Source: Epiperipatus broadwayi (taxonomy: Eukaryota; Onychophora; Udeonychophora; Euonychophora; Peripatidae). Taken from it: a stretch of 64,000 nt of DNA. This document shows, in pieces, positions 37,541-50,131 of the stretch. Below the pieces are notes generated by a model, which ran no database searches, was not told the origin of the DNA, and was given only the letters and a program-made list of their open reading frames with translations. The position numbers were made by a program, and so were the translations under genes. The DNA is taken from the NCBI GenBank assembly GCA_028023455.1, contig JAQFVV010000157.1:64001-128000 (forward strand), in the 5' to 3' direction. Each line of letters opens with the position of its first letter. The stretch's first letter is position 1.

Positions 37541-39540
37541 AATAAACAATAGCTAAAATTTAATTTAAATTTTCAAATTCTATTCAGTTAATAAAAATAT
37601 GAAGAAAAAATTATTTGATGTCATTGTTGCTAGAAAAAAGTAAAAAATACAAACTAAATGGAGAAATGTATGATTTATAAGGCAACAGTAAAAATTCACT
37701 ATTCTAAAAGAAAAGGTATGTGTAGATTTTAGGAAATGCTTATAATTCTATATTTTATAACTATATGTAGTTTTTTAAATTGGCTTATAATAATGCAATT
37801 ATATTGACTATAATATTGCTTTACAACATATTGGAAATTGGCCAAAATTTACAAAGCACATAAATAAATATATTACTAAGCTAAATAAATATTTTCTGCC
37901 TTTTTTATTTTATTCCTAAACATTCAAAATAATTTTATTTGTTATTTTAATCGGTAAAACTTAGATAATATTAAAGTAATTAACAAAGTAGAAAATTCTT
38001 GACTAATCTTCAAATAAATAAATTTAGCCATAAAATTTTTTTAAAAAGTAATTTACATTTGATTAGATGTTATTCTAATTAGTAAAACATGAAGAAACCA
38101 TTTAACAATAGCATGCTACAATGTGATATTAAAATTTTTATATAATTGTTTCTATAAAAAAAATATTTTTTGGCTATTGAAACGCTATGCACATTTGTTA
38201 AGATATTTTCAATGTGTAACGATTAAATACAGTATTGACTTTTCACAAAGTAAAATTCAGAATTTTGTCAGATAGTTAAAAGAATGAAGATGAAATTTAT
38301 TATTAGTTTTAGACAAATAACTATTATAAAAATCTAAAAAAAAATCTAGCTTTTACTATGGATTAAATACTTCTGCTAGAATTATGTCTCCTTATAATTG
38401 TTACATAAAATAATATAATAAAAATTATAACCTCTTTGATTTTTGATGGTACGATGTAGTTTAAGATTATATTTCAATAAGTTATTTTTCTACTTAAAAT
38501 TTCCATTATTGCTTTGGAATTTTGAGGCAAGAAATTTAAAAACCCTTTGCTTTAACCATTTTTTTTTTTTTTGTATAAATTATTTAATTGATTATACCTT
38601 TAAATATTATTAATTCTTATTACTGTTGTTCATAAGTTTTTGCAAGTGAATGCAATCTTATAAATAAATAAAAATTATTATTCTGTCTTTTCTTTCGTTA
38701 AAAATAAAAAGTTTTAATTAATATATGTAATTGATAATATGAAAATAACTGTTTATCCGTTTCTAAAATATATATATATTAATAAACAATTTGAAACGCC
38801 TTTTTTATTGTTGTTAGTTGTTTTCTTATTTTTATTTTTAATAAAAAGAAAAACTTATTTAAAAGCTTGATTTTAATCGTGTGAATTGAATGCAGTAATT
38901 GAAAATCTTACTGAAAATCAATACTTTAAGCAAATTTTTTCTTTCATAATAATGATGAAATATATATATTAAAATTTGTAATTGAAGATTTCGAGCAGAA
39001 AATTAAGATTAATTGCTAGCAAGAAAAGAAAATTAACGTATTACTTTTTTTGTAAAAATGATTTGATTTTTATTTCAACATTCAATGATTTATTTTACTG
39101 AAAAATGTTATAATCAAGTATCTTCTTTAATGAAAGTTAATATTTTTAACGACGGTAGTAAACAATAAAATAATTGTGTTGAAGTTCATTAAAAATCCCA
39201 CATTCTCTCTTTTATACTAAGTTTATTTATTAAGAAAATAAAATATTTTTTATTTAATATTATTTTTTTTATTTTTTTGATAAAATTGTAATTTTATATA
39301 TATATAAAAGGGTTTGGTTTAATGATTAAACCATTAGGTCCTATACATTCTTGATTCGGAGCAAATCCAAAATTTAAAGTTAGATTTTTTAGCAGTTCTC
39401 GAATGTTTTTTTTTTTTAGTATAACCAATAATTTATATAATTTTAGACGGAACATAGAGATTAAAAACATTTATTAACTGGAAAAGTAGTATATGCTTTT
39501 TCAATATTGTTATAAAAATTTAGTTGAAATATTTTTTTTT
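37541..39540. other. AT-rich stretch without a gene
   Basis: Two kilobases with no recognisable feature apart from homopolymer and short TA runs. Confidence 0.5.
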
Positions 39541-39555
39541 TTCCATATATCAAAT

Positions 39556-39626
39556 GCGTTGACTGGGAAGCGAAGCCGGGCCAGCTGCTTGAAAGGCAGC
39601 TATGCTAACCGCTAGGCCACCAACGC
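39556..39626 (-). tRNA. tRNA-Glu(UUC)-like retroposed sequence
   Basis: 71 nt on the minus strand. Acceptor GCGTTGG/TCAACGC pairs fully (one wobble). A box GGCCTAGCGGTTAGC. The anticodon stem GCTGC/GCAGC is perfect around CTTTCAA, anticodon UUC (Glu). The T arm CCGGC-TTCGCTT-CCCAG has two mismatches and lacks A58, and the D stem is weak, so a pseudogene is likely. It is followed on its strand by ATTTGATATATGGA and a poly(A), the same tail type as at 12018-12032. No target duplication was found. Confidence 0.65.
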
Positions 39627-41216
39627 AAAACTGCTAAATTTTCAATATATGTCAATCTGATGTTTTTATTTTATCTTTCTGAGAAGACACTATCGATAAT
39701 CTTGTGGTTCTTCATCTTCAAATATCCCAAAGTAAGGTAAAGTATAGAATAAAGATTTTGATGTATCCTCATAAGCAGAAGCATAGGATATTACACCCAG
39801 TTAAGATAAAGACTGTTGATAAAAATGCTAATTTAATTTTTTACACAAGTTCTTAACAAAGATGCCAATATTTTAACATTTACAATCGGGCTATTGATTT
39901 TTTAGATGGCATGTGCTTATCTTTTAAGCAGATTGGAAAAAATACAAAGTCATCTACATCATATAATAAACCTGGATATGTGTGTATATATATATAATAA
40001 GAATGACTCTAAGAAATCAGGTCTTTTAAGTTAAGCTAAACAAACATAACTCTCCAAATGTGTATACCATTATTCTGTATTTATAGTTGTATACTATATA
40101 AATTTGTTTTATAAATAATATATATTATTTTTAGAAAATATTTATTTACAATAAATACTTTTTGTTGAATACATAAATGATTATTAGTTTTATTGGAATT
40201 TTTTCCGATTTTTTTTTTTTTTTTGGAGAAGATTTTAAAAAAAAAAATTTTTTTTTTTTAGAAAAACAAACCACTTGAGAATTTATAAGATTAGAAAACT
40301 TTAAAAGAAATTGATAAATACAATCTAGTATATATAAAAATTAATTTATATATATATTAAATATTAATTTGCTGTTGTAGTGAAACATTGCAATAAATGA
40401 TTTTGTATTTATTCAAAATTACAATAAAAGTGTGAACTACAATGTGTCAGTATGTATATATGTCTTCAATTGTGCCACTATCCAATAAAATTATAAATAA
40501 ACAAACAAAAATGCAAATAAACAAAACAAAAAATACTAAAATTCTTAACATATTTTATGATACATAAGAATCTATTTTTCCCTCTCAGTATGTCATCAAC
40601 AACCATGTTTATTTAAAAAATTTCTTCAGTTTATGTTGAAAAACATGCATTTTATTCTTACTTTATTATTGTTTTTGAATTTAGCATACAGTATTCCATG
40701 AACTAAAATGTATTCTAAACTTAATGCTAAAAGTTGTATAAAAAAGTTATTAAAAATAAATATAGAATATTGCCTAAAGTATACTTAATTAATTATGATG
40801 ATCAGACATTTTGATATATTTTTTTAAATAATACAGTAATTAGATTTTTTCTTATTCTTATTGATTCTGTGAATGAATGAGTGAACACACACCCAGTAAA
40901 ATAATATAAATATCCATTCAATTTATTATTAATAACCATATTTAATTTCCAAGTACTTGGATGTTGTGTTAAATAAAGCTTATAATAAATATATTTTTAT
41001 TCAAGCTTAGGCCTTTCCAATATGAGGTCATTCACAAGTAGGCCTCAAAAGTGCTACGCTTGATTCAAAACATATTTATGATAAACTTTTCTTAATCTAA
41101 GCATCCAAGTATTCAAAAGTTGAATTTACAGTTGCATAAGAAAGGTTGCTACTTTAGTTAATAACCAAATTATTATTTTTAATTTTTTTCTTTTGTTTAT
41201 ACTATGGTCTTAATTA
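39627..41216. other. AT-rich stretch without a gene
   Basis: No gene. 40205-40260 is a strong A/T homopolymer hairpin. Confidence 0.5.
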
Positions 41217-42385
41217 AATCAGGAGGAAACTCATAGATAAGTAGATGAAATTTTTACTGACTGTTATCTTTGGAATAATAGCTCAGTTGGTTAGAGCAGA
41301 GGTTGTCAACCTTTCAGTGGTGTCATGCCAAACCTATGTTACAATGAGATTCCACATGCCACATGATTTTACCAATATTATTATATATAGTATCAAAATT
41401 GGTCCAGTTATAATGGACTTCAAAATTATATATTATATACTTTTGAAGCCCATTATAATAAGATTTTATATTATTGATCATTCAATATTTTAAAGTGCAT
41501 AGGGTCATATGTGAAAAGTATGGTTTATCAAATTATATTGCATTTAAAAGACTTGCTTAAAATTTCCTTTGATATGGAGAAAATTCATCCCAGCACTTAA
41601 AAAATGTGTATTGTTTACAAAATTGCCAATTAATGTGCAATTCGGAATAGACAAAGTGCATTTAGCTTTTAATAGTTTAATTTAAAAAGTTGATTAATGA
41701 ACTCTAGCAAAAAAATGTTTTAAAGAAACTAGTTTTTGTGATATAAAAAATCAATTCAAAATTGGAAGTTTTTCATAATTTTTTCTTTTCTTAAAATCTG
41801 GACTTTTGGAATTTTTCTCTATGAGAAATTTGTTTTAATTACACAGTAAACATTTTTTAAAAAAAAACAATTTTTAACTTCTTTGAAATCCAAACGATAT
41901 TATCAAGTCTCATGTATTTCATTCAAGCAATAACCTGATTTTCACTAATTATAAACTGTTTTTCAAGTAAACGCACCAAAACTTAAAATATATTATTATA
42001 TAATTATGAATAGAAGTTTTTCGAATAAATTAATCATATAATATTCTGTCTGAATATAAATTTATTCTAAACATGCAGTTGCATACAAAAGTAACAAAGG
42101 TCAATTGTCAATCAAAAAAAATCCAGGTAAAATTAATCCTTCTTGGGGAAAAAAAATATTTCCACCTCACTTAGATCTTATCTTTCTAAAAATAGCAAAA
42201 ATCAAATATACATTTATTATGTAAAATAATTAGTAAATTAAACTGAATCAACATCTGAAGAAGAGAGGTAAATAATATTTCTGAAAACATTGTGCATATA
42301 CTAACCTGTGTGCTATTACTAACAGTTGAATGTAATTGGAAGATTTAAATCGAGTTAAATTTTTCTAAAGACATTCAATACTTAA
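41217..42385 (+). mobile_element. tRNA-related short repeat, copy B, split by insertion
   Basis: The leader and A box ('tagctcagttggttagag') at 41217-41296 and the tail ('gcatatactaacctgtgtgc' onward) at 42243-42385 match copy A. About 950 bp of foreign sequence lie between them, and the B-box part is missing. Confidence 0.65.
41297..42242. mobile_element. hAT-like insertion (left end recognised only)
   Basis: Starts CAGAGGTTGTCAACCTTTC, very close to the hAT terminal consensus CAGxGGTxxxCAACC. No matching right terminus or transposase was found, so the right part is deleted or belongs to something else. A small internal hairpin lies near 41410-41465. Confidence 0.5.
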
Positions 42386-42879
42386 TATATATAATTTTGT
42401 TTATATATAAATGCTTTCTATATGCTGTTTTTTTTTTCTTTAATTGTGTTTAATGTGTGCATAAAGTAATTTATTGATGATAAAAGGTTAGATAAAGAAG
42501 TTTTTGAATCCTAAGTATATGTATTAACCATTACATTTTAATCAGTATTTTTTTCAAATTCCTATTTTTTAGTTCATAATCATTATTTTTAACCATGAAC
42601 AATCCACTATATGATGATATTTTCTTAAAGTTTAATGCAGTTTTCTTGACCCATAACCTCTTTTCTCTGCAACACACCAACAAATTTATTTTATCTCATT
42701 CCTCCATCTCATGTGGCTTTGAAATCCAGTTTAAGACTTAAACTATTCATCTATTATCAATTGTTCTAACATATGTTCAACCAGTTTCATTTCAATACTT
42801 TAATTTTGTTCAATGATGTCAATGATAGCTCTTTGTTTTCTCACTAATGTATTTAGTTTTAAATTTCTTCTTCTACTCT

Positions 42880-43760
42880 AATATATATTTTTCCATACTT
42901 CACTTAGTGGGCTGAGGTTTCTGAATTTCATTTTTGTTAAATGTCTAGGTCACAGGTACATATTTTCAAGAATTGGTAAAATACATCAATTAAAAATCTT
43001 CATTTTCAAACACATACATATTAAGTTATGTCTACCAAAAAGACTCCATTTTAAGTTTAATTCAATGATTAATTTCATCCATTATGTTTCCATCTGTATT
43101 AATAATCTGACAAAGAAATTTGTAGTTATTAATTTCTAATTCGTAATTTTCTTTGAACATGATTTTAATTTATTTTTTGTCTTTATTTTTAGTCCTATTT
43201 TCTTACTTTCAGCAACATTTCCTAAAACTCTCAAACACTATTTGCAAATCAACCATATCATTTGCAAAATCTATATGACTTAACTAATTTCTATTTACTT
43301 TTACTCCTTTATTTTCTCACTTTAATCCACAAAATGCTTTTTTGTAAAACTGTAAAAAGTTGTAGAAATATGAAATCCACTCTACATATATTCTTCTCAA
43401 TGTTAATCTTTTTAATATAGTTAATGTCCATTGATAAATATTCTTCAGAATATGATAATACCCCAGGTTCATATCTTGATGTATAATTTTTGTAAGAATG
43501 CTTGTAGAATCAAATGCATTATTATAATCTACAAATCTAAATTATAATAGTGACTCATATAAAACCACTTTTAAACTCAACCTATTCTTTTCATTGGTTA
43601 AATCCAAAGTTTACTATAGATGAGTTATAATTATCTTAGTAAAGATTTTATATAGAATTGATAGAAGACTAATAGATACATAATTATTACTATCATCTTT
43701 ATCACCTTTCTTAAATATCAATATTACTATTGCATTCACCAATAGCTGGTGCATCTTTAT
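42880..43760 (-). pseudogene. LINE reverse transcriptase (copy 2), decayed
   Basis: Minus strand: [15 protein letters not shown], then [11 protein letters not shown] (43735-43640) match 'xxIFKKGDxxxxxNYRPISLLSxxYKI'. RFVDYNNAFDST (43545-43510) is motif A. IDFANDMVDL (about 43285-43250) is the (F/Y)ADDxV box with ADD changed to AND. NYKFLCQIINTDGN (about 43140-43090) follows. The changed active site and many stops exclude function. Confidence 0.65.
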
Positions 43761-43989
43761 CATTTAATATTTAGTATATAACTTTGCTAACAATATTTTT
43801 CTATTTCTTCATTCATTTTTTTTTTAAGTTATTGATTATAATTCCATCATTTACTAGAATTTTTATTTTCTTCACATATCTAATTGTATGTCTCACTTCT
43901 TTATTTAAAATGCTGCACAATTCAGAAGATGTAATAACTATAGAGGATACATTGTTTTCTTGTTCATTGTCATTATATTATTCTTTATA

Positions 43990-44937
43990 GAACTTTTCAC
44001 ACATTTCATGATGTTATCTCTCTCTTTTTAGCAATAGTTTCATCTTCTCTTCTTATTGCAGAAATAACCTTTTTTTAATACCAAAATGTTGTTTTATATT
44101 TTTGAAACTTTATTAAATTATATAACTTTTCTTTCTAATTCACATTCATATTTTTATGTATTATTATTAAATTTTTCGTACCATTTTCCAAAAGTCTAGA
44201 TGTTCAATTTTTCTTAATGGATAATTTTTATTTATTTACATATTCATTCTTTTCATACATCATTTCATCTCAGTAAAAAATGTATTGTTATATTGTTGTT
44301 GTTTTTTGTACCAGCTATCTTTCTTTGCCGCAATTATTAATAATGTATTATTCTTAAGCACTCATTGACTTTGAGTTCCAGTGATCAGGTATAATAAATG
44401 TAAAGTAATTAAATGCACTGAGCCAGCTTTTGGAAAAAACACTGTCAGAGTCATAGTGCTGACTAAATTATGCATGCAGATGTGTTTAAATAACTGATAA
44501 TATGGAAATAAGGCAATTAGATATTCCATTTTTTATACAATGGAATGCAAGAATCCTTTTTGTTGATGGAATGTGGATCCTTTGAAATTGCCCAAGCCTC
44601 TTTGTAAATTGTTTTCTTTTTGTCCCTTTGAGAGCAAATTGTGCTATCATTGGATGGAAAAAATGTGACCCATAGTTCATGCATGATCAAGAAAGATTGA
44701 CCTGTATTCAGTCTTTTGTTTTGTTCTATTGTACAAATATGCATATTGAGTGATTGTCGTGGATCTATTTGCATGAGATTCACTGTAATATTACATCATC
44801 AATTATTTAAATACACCTTCACTGCATAATTTTATTCATCACTATAATTCTGGCATTGTTTGCTGTAAGCTTGCTCATTGCATTTAATTATTTTATAATA
44901 ATTAAATTTGTAAAGCGCATAGTCATTACATAAAGTA
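43990..44937. other. LINE middle region and unexplained segment
   Basis: 43940-44330 aligns with 35730-36150 of copy 1. 44340-44830 has no counterpart there and is GC-richer. Two overlapping minus-strand frames (44680-44486, 44783-44517) show no motif I recognise, so this may be another inserted relic. Confidence 0.4.
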
Positions 44938-45107
44938 ATATATATTAAGGGTATAATCTTAAGACCATGAGCTCGAAAAATGACAGTAGGGACCTCTACA
45001 AATCTTAACACAAGTCTTTTAAATAAATCTTGTGTTAAGATTTGTAGAGATCCCTACTGTCATTTTTTCAAGTGCATGGTCTTAACGTTATAGTCTTAAT
45101 ATATATT
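44938..45107. repeat. Foldback palindrome, family F7
   Basis: 'cttaagaccatgagct' and 'gacagtagggacctctacaa' with their inverses around a short centre near 45022. A related arm ends this window at 63918-64000. No hammerhead core was seen. Confidence 0.9.
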
Positions 45108-45789
45108 ACTTTAATTAGTTATGTTTATTATATCTTTTCATCAGAATTGTCAACAAGTGCTTAAGAATTATATAGCTTCATGAAAAGAGCTAATACTTTG
45201 AAAATTAATAATATATCAATTATCATACTTCATTCAAATCTGAATCATCTTCAAAATTTATTGATATTTTATAATTATTTGCAAGTTCTAATTTAATTTA
45301 TTGGATTGTTTTTGAAGATTAGGAATATAAACTGATAATATTATTATTTTTAATAACTTTTGTCTCTCTAGTTTGCATTAATATGTATCTTACAATTTAC
45401 TATCAACAATCATTTCCTATATTAAAGTGATTAAAAACCTTAGAATCCTGAAATACGTATTTTTCTAGTCTGTATTTTAATTTGGATGTTTCCATATTCA
45501 CTTTCATTTAGCATTTTTACCCCAAAAAGAAATTCAAAATAATTATATATTTTCTGCTAACTCCATAAGTCTGTGTTCTCTGTCATTTCTATCACTACAA
45601 TGAAATTTATTCACAGCACATTAATTTTTCAGTCATTTACTAGTTTTAGCACTGAAGCCAACCATGAACAATTTTAAAATGTTTTTTTTGGTCTGATCAA
45701 AAGCATTTTGTTAATCTATAAAAAAAATCCTCTTTTTTTGGTTATATAATGAGAACTTATTGTGGCATAAACCTAAATTACCTGCATTT

Positions 45790-46065
45790 GGTACCTTTCA
45801 TTAAGTTGAATAACTAACTAATCTTATGATTTTAGCATACCATCATTTTCCTCAATGTTGATCTTCCACTTTTTATTTATAATGAATCCCACTTCACTTA
45901 TACTTCCAATGTTGTCTTTACAATAAAGAATATTTCCACTTACAATTGTCTTTTTCTTTTTCTTCTTTCTAATTTCACCAACTTCAACAATTTCCAATTT
46001 AAAATTACACAATTCTTTTTCAAATTTGTGCAATGTTTCTTCACTGGAAAGTTCCTAGATATCTA
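45790..46065 (-). pseudogene. LINE APE endonuclease N-terminal part (copy 2)
   Basis: An uninterrupted 69-codon frame: LHKFEKELCNFKLEIVEVGE, a Lys run, then GNILYCKDN and EVGFIINKKWK. It matches the LINE endonuclease opening 'LEEELKxIKWDIIGLxEVRRKGE...LYYSG...GVGFLINKK'. The catalytic Glu (VGEIR) is kept. Confidence 0.65.
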
Positions 46066-46590
46066 AGTAAAAGCATTGAATGGTAGCCTGGATCAGCTAA
46101 CAGGGGGATTCTTAGCATCCTCTGCATTCAGCCTCCATCTATTGTCTTGACTGATGAATTACATTTTCTTGGGAATAAGGAACCTAATTTAGTTTTGATT
46201 ATTATGATTTTAAATATCTATTTTTTAAAAAAGCTCATTCACATACACATTCATCCTGCCTTTAAAAATATTTAAGTGATATTTCATTGAAGAATTAATA
46301 GACAACTGAAAAAAAAAGATGTTTCTTGATCTAAACTCAGGAGTAAAAAGTTAATGAACTCACCATGCTGGCTGATACGTGTTGGCGAGAAGCACATCCA
46401 TGTTCGTTTACTATATATATAAACAGCCATATAGGTACAACAGCTGCAATGACAAGAACGTATAGAGTAAATATTAGGATTCTGCTCGGTTTCTTTGAGG
46501 CTTTAAATAGGAATCAGAATTTCCTTTCAGTTAACTACAATACCTTTTCTGCAGCCTTTTATAATTACAATTACCTGAATAATTATTTTG

Positions 46591-47682
46591 CTAAGAAATA
46601 GACTTAAACGCCAATATATTTTATGCCATTCGATTTTTAAGATTCATATCTTTCTTTTCACATTCATTTTTTAATCCCCCAAATTAAAAAAAACATAGCA
46701 TATACACAAGTTTCACCCTAGAAAACTATTTTAAAATTTATATTGATTTTGATATTGCTAATATTTTTATTTAAAAAACTATTTAAAATTGATTTAGTTA
46801 TTAGCGCATTTCAATAAATTCAAAACATGTTTTCTTTAAAACTTATGCTTATAATTGATATCATTATTAATATATGATATATTCTTTCATTAAATTTACA
46901 ATAATTGATTCAACTTTTTGTTATATTCTGTTTGCAAATAGTCAATGATGTACGAGAAAGATATGTACTTGTTTCGCCTAAATAGGAACTAAATATTTAA
47001 AAATGTACAGACTTTCGAAAAGTTTCATTTTAAAACCAAATAATGAACTTTTGTTGGAAAGCTATTATTGTACTGACATGCAAATAATTTATGGTCATTT
47101 TCCATCTCAGTGAGTTATTTTTATATCTCTTAATATGTGTATATTCTTCGAAGTGCGCATACTTTTCTTCTCATATTTTGTTTAAATCTCAATTTTTTAT
47201 TGCCTAAGGTACCTGATACTTTCATAGAACCTTGAAGATTTCACTCCATTCACTTTTTAAAGATTAAGGCCCTATTTAACTTATATAACAGCGTAATAGT
47301 CTTGAATTTTCATTAATCAATAGACAGCAAAAAATCTTTCTAGGAAAACAACAACAGACTTCTGATTTTTTGATTTATTTATTTTGTTTATCCTTCATCC
47401 CGTCAATCACAATAAGTAAAATAATTTTTCCTTCCTGACTTTAATATAACAGTTTAAATTCTATGACTTTTATAGAGTAAAAAATTAATCTATACCCCCG
47501 CCCTCTATAGTAATTTTTTCTCAACAAATCGTTTATATTTTTTATGTAATATGAATTTTAATATAAAAATGTTTTGCACTTTAGCTTCCTAAAATGGACA
47601 TACATACAAATTCAAGATCATAAAATCAATCAAAATGTTTTTTTTACTTTGCTAGATATGATATTATACAGTTCCCTATTGT
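46591..47682. other. AT-rich stretch without a gene
   Basis: Nothing recognisable. Confidence 0.5.
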
Positions 47683-47988
47683 AAAAGCATACTCCATTGG
47701 AAAATTAATGAGTAATCATACAGCAGTGCCACTCAGTGCCAACCACAGTAATCACTGGATGACAGAAAGCTTGTGCATAAAATCCCCATCTAGTGTTTAC
47801 TCATCCAATATCCCCAGACTAGTTTCTGGCTTGTGGTCTTTGTCAGTGAGGAGCTTTGGATTTGAGAGCACTGCACCTAGATCTTAGGATTACTCTGGTT
47901 GGCACTGAGTGACACTACTGTATGGAGAGTTTTGCCTGTGTTAATAACAATTATGTGCTAACATAAGAAATAGTGATCATGTGATGTT
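47683..47988. repeat. Foldback family F1, copy d
   Basis: The left arm is complete. The right arm has lost its inner half ('cttaggattactctgg' joins directly). The outer end 'gatcatgtgatgttta' is present on the right. Confidence 0.85.
47811..47852 (-). ncRNA. Hammerhead-like motif, F1d
   Basis: Minus strand: TCCTCA, CTGACAA (G8 changed to A), hairpin, GAAA, CTAGTC (self-complementary stem III, GUC triplet), TGGGGA. Stem I has six pairs and stem III is clean; only G8 is lost. With F1b it defines the F1 consensus. Confidence 0.6.
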
Positions 47989-49249
47989 TAGTGGTTTAAT
48001 GTAAGACTTCCTAAAAAGAGTGGTTTATGGTAAACTTGAACATTGATTTTGTGTGACAGATAGATCTCATTTATGGGATAGCGATTATCTCAGAGTTATT
48101 CTACAATGATTGTTTCCAGTAGGAAGAAATGACAGAGGAAAAATAACATTGGGGAACTAAATTAGATATGGTGTTGAAGTTTATCAGAAAGAAATGTTTT
48201 CTGATATTTAGTACATTTATAAAAGATATTACACATAGGAAAAGATAAACGAATTTGAATTACTCTATGTGCATGTGTGATTAATTAAAAAATCAGTTAT
48301 ATTTATTTTTAACTGATGTTTAAAGTTTATATTTGGGCTAAAATAATCTCTAGTTTAGTAAGAGTTCAGTGATATTCATTACTGTATTTATGTAGAGTGG
48401 ATTGTGTCAAAGTTTGGAGTGTACTTGTAAATCAAAATATAACAAATTAAAAGACAGCATTATGAGATATCAAACAAAAAATGGATCAGCATGTTGTATA
48501 TGTGGACATATTTGTGATTCATAGATTGGCTTGCATAGCCATTACATAACTTATTTCTAGAGCAGTTTCTTTTTCTTTTCTTGGGGTTGGAATGAGCATA
48601 CATATTTGTGAGTGACAGTTTTGTGTAGCTATATAACTTTATATCTATACTATTTTTAAAGAGAAATGATTTACACCTTTAATATATGCTGCACAGATCT
48701 TACAATAGCTCAACAATGTCATGTTGAGTATTGATGATACTCTCAAACTTGAACAGAAGACAAAGCCTTTTGAAAAGATAAGAGTGGCCATCTTATCTTT
48801 AAAACTACATTTTAATTATATAGGCCAATCTAAAGCATCTTAGTTTGAGAGTGTGAAGATGTTTTTATTCACTTTTACATCCAATATTTTTTTCATATTT
48901 TAACTTGCCAAAATTTTTCACTTTATTACATGTTAATATTAAGAATTCTTAGAAACTATGTAATATTTACATTTATTTACTAAGCACAGAGATCATATGT
49001 AATTAAATGAGAAAGGCAACTATTATTTACACCTATTATATATATAAAATTGATATACATTCTACCATCAATAAATGTTTTAAAAGCTTAAGTGGTCCAC
49101 TTATATTTAGACATTATTCCTTAAATAAACCAACATTTATTGACCATGCTTGATATTATTGCAAGCCTCATTTTAGGATCAAAATATTACTCTCAGAAGA
49201 TAAGTTTTTCATTTTTCAACTACTTCTGACCTTAAATCTTATTAGTTGA
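47989..49249. other. AT-rich stretch without a gene
   Basis: Nothing recognisable. Confidence 0.5.
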
Positions 49250-49306
49250 TATATATATATATATATATATACATTGTGATGGTATAAAATGAACAAATAA
49301 CAAAAA

Positions 49307-49718
49307 AGAGTCAGAAATTAACTACCTCTTTCATTTGCTCACCCCCAGATCAGCTGATTTCAAGCTGGTTTGCTATCCTCAGTGGGGGATAGAGTATAGA
49401 AACTAGATCTAAACACTGACTCCCAAGTGTTTATGCAAAACGTTTCTATCAGATTGCAAGCGTGAATTTTTCAGACCGGAAAAGTCTTCAAACCCAGCCT
49501 AGCAAGCTAGATATTTATATGGGTCTGATTTCAGTTCAGAATCACCATATAATCAAAGTCTCTGCAATATATATCATTGCAAGAAAACTCTAAAGGTACA
49601 TTTATGAAAAACAAATACAAGTTAATCACGTAACCTGCTATCACTTGTTATTTATGTCCAAAAGATGGCGCTATACCAAACCGCCAACAAGTGTAAGATT
49701 TGTTTTACATAAACGAAA
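49307..49718. repeat. Ribozyme-bearing repeat (F10), first tandem unit
   Basis: 412 bp from 'agagtcagaaattaacta', preceded by (TA)n and 'cattgtgatggtataaaatg'. Its layout recalls one arm of F2 (hammerhead, 'ctagatctaaac', 'atatgggtctgat'). A full hammerhead motif lies at 49342-49388. Confidence 0.7.
49342..49388 (-). ncRNA. Type-I hammerhead ribozyme, complete core (F10)
   Basis: Minus strand, 47 nt: CCCCCA (stem I), CTGAGGA, TAGC-AAACCA-GCTT (three pairs, U-U next to the core), GAAA, TCA-GC-TGA plus T (stem III, A15.1-U16.1), C17 (AUC triplet), TGGGGG. Stem I is six Watson-Crick pairs and stem III four pairs with a two-base loop. All conserved core bases are present, making it with 13347-13387 the strongest hammerhead candidate in the window. 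Cleavage is predicted between the bases complementary to 49348 and 49347. Confidence 0.8.
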
Positions 49719-50130
49719 AGAGTCAGAAATTAACTACCTCTTTCATTTGCTCACCCCCAGATCAGCTGATTTCCTGGTTTGCTATCCTCAGTGGGGGATA
49801 GAGTATAGAAACTAGATCTAAACACTGACTCCAAGTGTTTATCAAAACATTTCTATCAGATTGCCGGAATTTTTCAACGAAACAAACCCAGCCTACAGCT
49901 AGATATTTATATGGGTCTGATCTCAGTTCAGAATCACCATATAATCAAGTCTCTCAATATATATCATTCAAGAAAACCTAAAATTTATGAAACAATACAA
50001 AACACGACCTGCTATCACTTTTTTATCCAAGAGCGCCCCCACGTAGATTTTACTAGAGCGATACCCTCTTTCCTCCCCCCCACCTATTTCCTCATCCCGG
50101 GACAGACCGACCCCCCGCCCCCCCCCCCAT
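49719..50130. repeat. Second F10 unit, deletion-rich
   Basis: Repeats the first unit but lacks many one- to four-base pieces and ends in long C runs and unrelated-looking sequence before 'cattgtgatggtataaaatg' returns at 50138. The hammerhead (49754-49797) loses three bases in stem II. The pattern suggests uncorrected long-read sequence rather than natural decay. Confidence 0.65.
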
Positions 50131-50131
50131 A

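Larger units (their letters stand above)
42690..46590 (-). mobile_element. RTE-like LINE relic, copy 2
   Basis: Same family as 33415-37540. 5' region 46590-46070, endonuclease from 46065, reverse transcriptase 43760-42880. Foldback F7 (44938-45107) and an unexplained segment at 44340-44830 lie between the endonuclease and reverse transcriptase parts. Reading frames are heavily disrupted. Confidence 0.7.

Noticed and set aside
42250-42290. CTGAAGA ... GAAAAC in the tail of the tRNA-related repeat
   Set aside because: Copy A at 27030 lacks the GAAA half and no stem II is shared, so a ribozyme is not supported.
44486-44783. Two overlapping minus-strand frames with a protein-like composition
   Set aside because: No family motif could be named, and they lie in an unexplained insert within a decayed LINE. 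Noted under that region but not called as genes.
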